Source: Spirochaetales bacterium (GTDB lineage Bacteria; Spirochaetota; Spirochaetia; DSM-2461). Taken from it: a DNA stretch of 15,023 nt. The translations under genes were made by a program, and so were the position numbers. Below are positions 1 to 6,800 of the stretch, one piece after another. Under the pieces are notes generated by a model. It was not told the origin of the DNA and made no database searches. It saw only the letters and a list, made by a program, of their open reading frames with translations. The stretch spans positions 1-15,023 of the forward strand of contig PDRU01000142.1 in the NCBI GenBank assembly GCA_002748225.1, read 5' to 3'. Position 1 is the first letter of the stretch. Each line of letters begins with the position of its first letter.

Positions 1-503
1 AGCTGTGCCACTTTATTCTGCTGATTCTCGGTTTCGTAAATATCACGGGTTCCCCGGCCTGATATACGCTGCATGGCTTCCGAGGCGGGCAGATGAAGGT
101 ATATAAGCAGTCCGGGCAGTGGATAGCCGGCGTTGAGCGTGTTCACCCACTCCCATGGGGCATCCATGCTCTGGTATGCCAGAGATGAAAAGAAATAGCG
201 GTCGGTAATGTATAGAGAACCGGAATTAAGCGTTTCCTCTATGCCTTCCGGTCCGTAGATGTGTTCCCGGCGGTCGGCGGCAAAAAGCATGGCAAGAGTT
301 TTGCGGCTCAATGAATATTCCCCGGAGATTCCCCGGCGGATCAGTCTGCCTATTGGTCCGTCTGTCGGTTCAAATCCGCTGGTAACAGGAATGCCTTGTT
401 TGAGGAGTTCTTCTGTCAGACGGCGGGTGAGTGTTGTTGTGCCGGCTCCGTCTATTCCTTCCACGGCTATCAGATTTTTCCACAGTTCTCTATTACTATT
501 CAT
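1..503 (-). CDS. tmk: Thymidylate kinase (dTMP kinase), C-terminus beyond window
   Basis: This enzyme phosphorylates dTMP to dTDP with ATP in the cytoplasm, on the route to dTTP. Reading the complement from the ATG at 503-501 gives 167 codons before the window edge. The N-terminus carries the phosphate-binding loop EGIDGAGTTT (about residues 15-24). The dTMP-binding region includes EPTDGPIGRLIRRG, and the family's DR motif appears as TDRYFFSSLAYQS. A LID-like stretch, GRGTRDIYE, lies near the edge. An AAGGA ribosome site lies about 6 bases before the ATG. The P-loop lysine of most thymidylate kinases (GxGKT/S) is replaced here by threonine; the rest of the loop is intact, so this is probably a lineage variant rather than a defect. 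The gene is divergent from the long operon to its right. The family assignment is firm; only the first three quarters or so of the protein is visible. Confidence 0.93.
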   Translation of the reverse strand, partial: MNSNRELWKNLIAVEGIDGAGTTTLTRRLTEELLKQGIPVTSGFEPTDGPIGRLIRRGISGEYSLSRKTLAMLFAADRREHIYGPEGIEETLNSGSLYITDRYFFSSLAYQSMDAPWEWVNTLNAGYPLPGLLIYLHLPASEAMQRISGRGTRDIYETENQQNKVAQ

Positions 504-559
504 TTATATTCCTTTTTGCTTCCTTCCGGCAGGGGCGTTTTTTCGATAAGATAGTTTTA
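504..559. promoter_or_regulatory. Divergent spacer with candidate promoter elements
   Basis: This 56-bp spacer separates tmk from the first gene of the rightward operon, so it should hold or adjoin promoters for both. TATATT at 505-510 is one base from a consensus -10 on the + strand and would leave a leader of roughly 40 bases, but no good -35 lies at the right distance. On the - strand, CTATCTTATCG (complement of about 544-554) could serve as a -10 region for tmk. Both calls rest on weak matches. No obvious operator was seen. Confidence 0.25.
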
Positions 560-2131
560 ATGACTGTACTGCGTCCACCCTCAGAGGCCTTTTTGCGTCC
601 CGGGTTTCTGCTTATTCTGATTTCTGCTTTTTTTCTGCCTGTTTTTTCAGCGGCTGCCGGGGATCTTGTTCTGCCCGATCTTGTTCTGCCGCGTCACATC
701 CGCCCGGATATACCTCAGCCTGATATTGCCGCGGTTCAGGAATGGCAGAACTGGGAAATTGGTCCTCCGTCTTTCCGGCGTATTTACCCTCTGGAAAAGG
801 AGCATCTTGAACGGCCGGAGGCGGCGGGGCTTCAAACAGCTGATAAAGTTGATAACACTCTGATGGAGGAGCAGACCGCCGGTCAATTACTGCCGGCTGG
901 GGCTTTTCGTACAGATTTCCGTACAGAGGCGCAGCCTTCAGGCTGGAAAAGCAGCCCGGTAAACGGGGAGGGGAAGTGGCGCTTTGAAGCCGGATACAAC
1001 TACCGGGAAAATTCTGATGTACTGGCTGCCCGTTCGTTTCCTGAAGGCTGGGAAGCGGGTGCGTACGGGCAGATCCCCTCGCATTATGAATCGCCGCGGC
1101 CGTATGCAGCCGGCCTGTTTGCATCAAAAATCGGCCCGTTTTCCGCTAATCTGCTTCTGGGCGGCAAAACCGGGACCGGAAATACAGACTTTCTGCCCCT
1201 GGGTATGGGACAGATACAGTGGTCTTCAGCTTCCGGCCGTGCAGACTGGAGAGCTGAATTAAACGCCCTTTATCATACCGCTGAAAACAAACAGCCTGCC
1301 GGCTCTCTTTTATTAAGTACAGGTATACAAACGGCTTTACCCCTGGACGGCCTTTTCGGCGCCGCGCGTTTTGAGACGGGTTTCCGGGGCGGGGGCGGTG
1401 CTTATCAGGGCCTTGTTGTTGGAGGCGTTTCTCTGGGCTTCCGCTTTGCTGATGCGGCATTATCACTCCAGGGCGGTCTTGATACGCTTTACAGGTGGAA
1501 TGAAACGCCTGTTTTTGCGCCGTTCGCGGAGTTGCTGTGGCATTTCCGTAATTCCTGGATATTTTATCTCTACAGTCAAATTCTTACAGGGCGCATGGAT
1601 ATGTACAGCGGCTGGGCTGAAAGTGAGCGTATTGGATTATTTGAAGCAGAAATTCCTTCTTATTATTCCTGCCGGGCCGGGTTGGAACATGAATGGGCCA
1701 ATAATAACTTGCTGCGCTTCAGCATGGAAGCTGATTACGGCCGTTTGCTTCGCGGCTCTGGAACAGCGCTGCCGTCCGTTATTCCTGCTGAAGATACCTG
1801 TGTAAAACTGGATGTTTTCTACTCACATGGTTTTTCTCCGGGTATTGTAACTTTCAAGGGAAACAGCGGATATTTTCTTGCTCAAAAACTGTTTTTCTGG
1901 GAAACTTCAGCTTCTTATGAATGGGGGCGCCTTGGAGTTCATATTCAAGGCGGCAGTGAAGATATGTATACAGGCGGCGGTTTGCCGGGTTTGCGGGGTT
2001 CTTTGCCGATAATGGGTGCAGGGGTACACTGGAATAACGGACGGCAGTTTTCTGCCGCGCTCAATGGTTATACAGATTCAGAATTCCGGCGTCCTTCGCT
2101 GGAATTGCGTGTGAAGTGGAGGAGCAGGTGA
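560..2131 (+). CDS. Uncharacterised outer-membrane beta-barrel protein, first gene of the operon
   Basis: I do not recognise a named family. The ATG at 560 gives 523 residues. A signal peptide is clear: a basic, Pro-containing start, a hydrophobic core (GFLLILISAFFLPVF) and a signal-peptidase-I-like SAAAGD at residues 30-35. The mature N-terminus begins with a perfect duplication, DLVLPDLVLP (residues 35-44), followed by a Pro-rich stretch. From about residue 145 the protein is rich in Tyr, Trp, Gly and Phe in alternating short strands, and it ends in LELRVKWRSR, all typical of an outer-membrane barrel. No TonB-receptor plug is evident. Its TGA is fused to the GTG of exbB, so the two are probably translated in a coupled way; this suggests work with the ExbB/ExbD/TonB set. 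An upstream in-frame start at 431 would lie inside antisense tmk and place junk before the signal peptide, so I rejected it. The ribosome site before 560 is weak. Confidence 0.75.
   Translation: MTVLRPPSEAFLRPGFLLILISAFFLPVFSAAAGDLVLPDLVLPRHIRPDIPQPDIAAVQEWQNWEIGPPSFRRIYPLEKEHLERPEAAGLQTADKVDNTLMEEQTAGQLLPAGAFRTDFRTEAQPSGWKSSPVNGEGKWRFEAGYNYRENSDVLAARSFPEGWEAGAYGQIPSHYESPRPYAAGLFASKIGPFSANLLLGGKTGTGNTDFLPLGMGQIQWSSASGRADWRAELNALYHTAENKQPAGSLLLSTGIQTALPLDGLFGAARFETGFRGGGGAYQGLVVGGVSLGFRFADAALSLQGGLDTLYRWNETPVFAPFAELLWHFRNSWIFYLYSQILTGRMDMYSGWAESERIGLFEAEIPSYYSCRAGLEHEWANNNLLRFSMEADYGRLLRGSGTALPSVIPAEDTCVKLDVFYSHGFSPGIVTFKGNSGYFLAQKLFFWETSASYEWGRLGVHIQGGSEDMYTGGGLPGLRGSLPIMGAGVHWNNGRQFSAALNGYTDSEFRRPSLELRVKWRSR
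662..691 (+). repeat. 15-bp tandem duplication (two copies)
   Basis: Two adjacent 15-base units, 662-676 and 677-691, differ only in their last base. Each encodes DLVLP, immediately after the predicted signal-peptide cleavage region of the outer-membrane protein. Near-identity at the DNA level points to a recent duplication. Confidence 0.85.
2118..2122 (+). promoter_or_regulatory. Ribosome binding site fixing the exbB start
   Basis: GGAGG lies 5 bases before the GTG at 2128. The alternative in-frame GTG at 2116 overlaps this site and has no Shine-Dalgarno sequence of its own, so 2128 is preferred. The chosen GTG shares bases with the TGA (2129-2131) of the preceding gene. Confidence 0.7.
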
Positions 2132-2772
2132 GCGAACTGATCGGTGCTAACTGGTTTATACTTTTGCCTATTATTCTATTGTCGGTGGCCGCGCTGGCGG
2201 TAATTCTGGAAAGGAGTGTGTTCTTTTTCCGTATCCGCTGGAAACGGCCGGACGGTCTGCCGCAGGTTCTTGAGCGCATCGGCCGGGATTCGGCAAGACA
2301 GATTCTGCAGAATCTGGAAGAGCCGGAGGTGTCACCCGTAAGAGAAATTCTGGAATTCGGCCTTTCTTCCCGGCTCCGGGGCAGTGCCTCGGTGTACCGG
2401 CAGAGGCTGGAAGCTCTCCGCAACAGATGGCTGGACAGAATGGAGCGTTATCTGCCGCTTTTGTCGGGTATAGGAAATATTGCAACTCTGCTGGGGCTGT
2501 TTGGAACTGTTTCCGGTATGATTACAGCTTTTGGACGGATGAAAGCCACAGGAAATTCCGATCCCTATGTACTGGCAGGAGGTATCTCTCGGGCCCTGGT
2601 TACTACAGCCGCCGGTCTGGCCGTGGCAATTCCGGCAATGCTTGCACAGCATTTTTTTGAAGCACTGGTGGATCGCCATGCGGACCGCATGGAAGATGTC
2701 GTTAATGAATGCCTGTATAAGGCGGGGGCCGCTGGTGCGCGCGCGAGAGAGTCGAAGACGGCAAAGGTCTAG
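2128..2772 (+). CDS. exbB: MotA/TolQ/ExbB-family proton channel protein
   Basis: This inner-membrane subunit forms, with ExbD, the proton-driven motor that energises TonB. The 214-residue product has the family's three-helix plan. A first membrane helix lies at about residues 8-27 (FILLPIILLSVAALAVILE), followed by a basic cytoplasmic domain. The second helix lies at about 112-137 and contains GNIATLLGLFGTVSGM. The third, at about 154-177, contains LVTTAAGLAVAIPAMLAQ. The GxxATLLGLxGTVxGM and TTAAGLAVAIPA signatures are the family hallmarks and carry the channel threonines. The start is the GTG at 2128, overlapping the upstream stop. The end overlaps the start of exbD by 38 bases. TolQ is the alternative name, but the third partner looks like TonB and no Tol-Pal genes are near, so ExbB is preferred. 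Confidence 0.88.
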   Translation: MSELIGANWFILLPIILLSVAALAVILERSVFFFRIRWKRPDGLPQVLERIGRDSARQILQNLEEPEVSPVREILEFGLSSRLRGSASVYRQRLEALRNRWLDRMERYLPLLSGIGNIATLLGLFGTVSGMITAFGRMKATGNSDPYVLAGGISRALVTTAAGLAVAIPAMLAQHFFEALVDRHADRMEDVVNECLYKAGAAGARARESKTAKV

Positions 2773-3148
2773 GGCAGGGCTGCATCTGACACCGCTGATA
2801 GATATTATTTTTCTCCTGGTGCTTTTCTTTATTCTGAATACAAGTTTCAGACAGGAGCGTTATATCGATGTCAATCTGCCGGTTTCTGAAACCTCGGAAG
2901 ATATTCAGTCGGAAGGAATTATTCTGACACTGCTTAAAGACGGTACCGCGGATTTAAACGGTCAGGAAACAAACTGGGACAGCTTGAGTGCTGATATTCA
3001 GAAATTGGCTGAGGAAACTTCTGCCGAAGAAGTTATTATCCGTGCCGATGAGGGCGCTCCCTATGGAAAGGTTGTTACTGCAATGGACAGAATACGCCTT
3101 GCCGGACTGGAAGCGGTTTCTCTTCAAACAATCCGGAGCGGTCAGTGA
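2735..3148 (+). CDS. exbD: ExbD/TolR-family biopolymer transport protein
   Basis: This is the single-pass partner of ExbB; its membrane Asp takes part in proton transfer. The 137-residue product has the classic plan: a short Arg-rich cytoplasmic N-terminus (residues 1-13), then LTPLIDIIFLLVLFFIL (about 18-34) with the essential Asp at residue 23, then a periplasmic domain ending in the ExbD-like EEVIIRADEGAPYGKVV. Length and architecture match the family. I chose the GTG at 2735 because it gives the short basic N-terminus usual for ExbD. A G-rich stretch, GGGGG (2724-2728), could serve as a weak ribosome site. An in-frame ATG at 2705 would add ten residues and has no ribosome site. The gene overlaps exbB by 38 bases, and its TGA is fused to the GTG of tonB. 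Confidence 0.88.
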   Translation: MRARESRRRQRSRAGLHLTPLIDIIFLLVLFFILNTSFRQERYIDVNLPVSETSEDIQSEGIILTLLKDGTADLNGQETNWDSLSADIQKLAEETSAEEVIIRADEGAPYGKVVTAMDRIRLAGLEAVSLQTIRSGQ

Positions 3149-3833
3149 CTCTCAGGAAATCGCTTGTCTATTCTTTAGGCACGCATGCTGCAATACTGAT
3201 TGCTTTTCTTATTGCGGCCTTGTTTTCTTTGAACGAGCCCAGTCCTGCCGCTCAAACTCTGCGGATTCGTCTGCGGGCGTCCATGTCGGCGGGAAGCCGT
3301 GCGGCCCCCCGTTTTACGGGCGCCGCGCCGGCTGACAGCATCCGCGAGAGAAGACAGCCGGCAGGGATTTCCAGCATTTCTGATTCTTCTGCGGTGAGTT
3401 CCCCCGAAGCCCCTGCGCCGGTTACGCGTTATACGGAAGTACTGGACAATATACCGGTAAGCCGCCTGCAGACCGCTCCGCCCGCAGCCCTTCCTGAAGT
3501 GGATCCTCTGGGGGGTATTGATGTGCCGCACGGAACTGGTCGCTTGACTGGGCCGACGGCAATACAAGAGCTGTTTTGTCTTTTCCCTCTGTTTCGTTTG
3601 AAAAATTTCCTGACAGTAATGAACGTCTGCTTGAAACATCTCTGGAAATTCTTGTTTCGCCTCAGGGAAATGTTGTTTCGGCGGAAGTTATTCCGCCCGG
3701 CTCCGGCAATGCAGGAGTGGACCGCTATCTGAACTCACTGGCTCTGCAGCTGGTTATGGAACCCGCGGATCCTGAAAAAGGCGAGCAGAAAGCCCTGCTG
3801 AGGCTGGTTTTTGCAGAAGGGGGCGGAGGTTGA
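3145..3833 (+). pseudogene. tonB: TonB-like energy transducer, split by a frameshift
   Basis: TonB spans the periplasm and passes ExbB/ExbD energy to outer-membrane proteins. Translation from GTG 3145 (GGAG at 3135-3138, 6 bases upstream) gives a membrane anchor at about residues 6-28 (VYSLGTHAAILIAFLIAALF). A Pro/Ala/Ser-rich linker follows to about nucleotide 3540. This frame then yields unlikely sequence and stops at 3732. The conserved C-terminal domain lies in the -1 frame: LDWADGNTRAVLSFPS, then LLETSLEILVSPQGNVV and a short C-terminal helix, ending at the TGA 3831-3833. The switch must lie between 3522 (just after an in-frame TGA in the second frame) and about 3545. Restoring one frame needs one extra base (or two fewer), giving roughly 229 residues. 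A free-standing C-terminal domain could start at TTG 3576, but it would lack the anchor. Either the gene is truly broken or there is a base error. The ends are coupled to exbD (GTGA) and tamB (TTGA). Confidence 0.7.
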
Positions 3834-6800
3834 AAAAACTGAACAGCCGCTTTCTGCAGTGGGCTTTTCTTATTCTGAGTATTCTTCTGTGTGTCATTGT
3901 TCTGGTATGGCTGAAGGCTGTTATTGATAAAAATATTAAAACAGTACGTAATGACATTATTTCCAGACTGGAAAATCAGCTGGAAGCGGATATCAGGTAT
4001 CAGAGCATTTCACCGGCTCTTCTTTCTGCTGTTACCATACGCGGTTTATCCGTTGATTTTGCCTCCGGACAATTCACCGCAGATAAAATCAGGGTGTTTT
4101 ACAATCCATTTAAGCGGAAAATAAGCCGAATAGGCATATCTGACGGTTCACTGTTCATGAAGCTGGACAATCCCCGGAATAAAACTGTCTCAGCGGATAA
4201 TGAAAGCCTTCCATGGGATTTAATTATTGATAAAACCGTTACTGTCCGCAATGTTGCCGTTCAGGCAGGAATTCAGCCGGAGACTGTTTATTCAGGACAG
4301 ATAGAACGGATGGAATTAAAACACAGCGCCGAGAATATCCGGTATCTTCTGGAGACAACAGCCGGTGTTGTGTTCGGTGCTGAGGATACGAAAAATCAAA
4401 TTGAGCTGGAGCTCGGCTCCCGCGGAAGTTTTTCGCCTGAAAGTAAATACTTTAACGGCCGCGTGGATTTAAGGAAAGGAACAAATGAAAAGCTGGAGCT
4501 GATGCCCATGTCTGTTGATATTTCCTTTGCTGAAGACCAGTTCCAGTTCAGGCGCATTGGAGATGCTGTACCGCTTGATATATCCGGCCGCTATGAAAAG
4601 GGGCAGTGGAGTGTTTCCTGTGAGACCGAGCAGATGCCGCTTAAAGAAGTTCTGCGGCCGCTTAATTATGAATATTTGGAAGAGGCAGCCTTTTCCTGGC
4701 CGGAAATGCTTCTAAACGGCCGTTTTGACGTGAGGGGGGAGGACAGTAACGTAACTGATTACAATATTGCTCTGCAGCTGAATGAGAAAAAAGACGGCGG
4801 CCTTCAGGCAGAATTTAAAGCCGGCGGAGACAGCCTTGCGGCCCGTATTGATATTCTTTCGGTAAGCGCATTGAACAGTAAGGTGCAGTACACGGGTGTA
4901 TTCAGAATTCCGGAAATGGCACCGGTTGGTCTGTTAAGCGCTTATTTGGATGAAAATGTTCTTGGATACCCTGTATCGGGGGTGTTTGATGTTCAATACG
5001 CGGATAATATTGTCAAAGTTTTTCCTTCAGAAGTGCAGGCCGGGAATTTAAGCTTTAACGATTTCCGGTTTATCTTTATCCGTGAAAAAGACATGCTGAC
5101 GGCAACACTTCTGGCGGTTCCCGAGACAAAGAACAAGCTCTCCGATTCACGCATAGTGCTGGACGCTGCCATGAAAAGGGGGAAAAATCCTTTTCTGAAG
5201 TGTTTCTTTTCTCTGGAAGGCATAAACTCAACCCTTCCTCTGGGACTGGCGGGGTTAAGCAGCCTCTCAGCCCTGCCTGTTCTGGGGCAGTCCAGCCTCG
5301 ATGTCAGCGGTGCTTTTGAAGTGAATGAGAGTGCATGGGCGTTTAATATCAGTCAGGCACGTCTTGTCAGCCTGAAAAACGCAGAAAACACTGTTTCCCT
5401 GGCCGGACGTCTCTCGCCCGGCAGGTGGGATCTGGACGGGTTCCATCTGAACTGGGACAATTACAGAATTGACGGTCATCTTGCCGGCTCACAGAACAGT
5501 AAAGGCGGAGAGATTAACGGCCGTTTCCTTCTTGAAGATCAGATCTTTCCCATAAAAGGCAGCTGGGATACAAACGGCAATGTCCGTATTACTGAGGGCG
5601 GCTTCCTCACACTCAATTCGCAGTTGAAGAATGAGGGCGGCAGAAATTTCAGCTTGAATATGGATAATTTAAAACTCCCTGTTCCATACGGTCTGTTGAC
5701 AGTGAATGCGGATGTTCAGGGACTGCTGGCACCGGGGGACTGGAGAATACGCCTAAGGGATGTCTCTTTAGCGGCAGAAGGTGACAATAACACCAATATG
5801 GTCTTTTTATTAAAAAACGGGTTTGCCACTCCCTATAAAATTGATCTTCCTGTTTTAACTTACCGCGACCGGACAGGCGCTCTTAATGGAAGCAGTTTTG
5901 TTCAAAAAGACAGATTCAGTAACGATATTTCGGGAGAACTCCTGCTCCAAAACCCCGAATCCCCAGAATATTATCAGTTCCTGTTCAAGCGTCAAAATAA
6001 TATGTGGGATAACAGTTTTAATGTTATTTCTGCGCAGATGGAGCGTCTGGGACAAAACCGGCTCAGCGGTTCGGCGGATGCTTCCGGTAAAATGACCGGT
6101 CTTCTCAGTAATCCGTCGTTTTCAATGCGTTTGAGTACTTCAGAGGCCCGGCTGGACAACAGACCGCTGAATGTGGCCGCAGGATTATCATTTCATGACG
6201 GCCGGCTGCGGATTCAGGATTGTATTTTTAATTATGAAGGCCTTTCGGTCAGCCGCGGTCTTGTTCTTTACAATAAGCCCGATAACAGCCTTAGATGTAC
6301 TGCCGAACTTGACGGCCACTTTAATGAGGAATTTTTCAGCACAGGATTTTCACTGGCACTGGACCTTGACAGTTCTCAGAGCATGCTCGATCTACTGAAC
6401 AACTGGTCTGCGCTTGATTTTACCGGTACATTAGCCACCCGTCCCCTGTTATGGAATTCAATGGAACACATGCCGTCTTTCACCTTTCAGTTTGAAAACA
6501 GTGCTGATAATTTCCGTGTAACCAGTCCGCAGGGAAAAATCCTGAAAATTAACTACAGCCGTGAGGACGGCAGCTTAAATGTAACAGCTGGAAAGCCCCT
6601 GCCGGTTATTGTCCGGGGAGGAGGCTATGCCGGAGCCGATTATTTAAATCTGTCATTTCCTTCCATAGAAATTGACCCTGTTCTTATCAATTATGTAATG
6701 CCGCGCGATCCCATTCTGCGTCAATACTATGTTATATTTCAGGGCGGGAAGTTTTTGGGAAATATGAGTGTGAAAGGCTCTTCGGAAAATCCTCAGCTCT

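Noticed and set aside
431..559. Longer N-terminus for the outer-membrane protein starting at 431
   Set aside because: It would overlap antisense tmk by more than 70 bases and put unrelated residues before an obvious signal peptide. The ATG at 560 fits better.
612..1127. 171-codon open frame on the - strand opposite the outer-membrane protein
   Set aside because: Low-complexity Pro/Arg/Gln translation with no domain. The + strand product has a signal peptide and barrel features.
2116..2127. GTG at 2116 as the exbB start
   Set aside because: It overlaps the GGAGG that serves the GTG at 2128 and has no ribosome site of its own.
3510..3515. The G6 run as the site of the tonB indel
   Set aside because: Adding a G leads to a stop at TGA (3519-3521), and removing one gives a stop at the TGA beginning at 3546. 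The lesion must lie further right.
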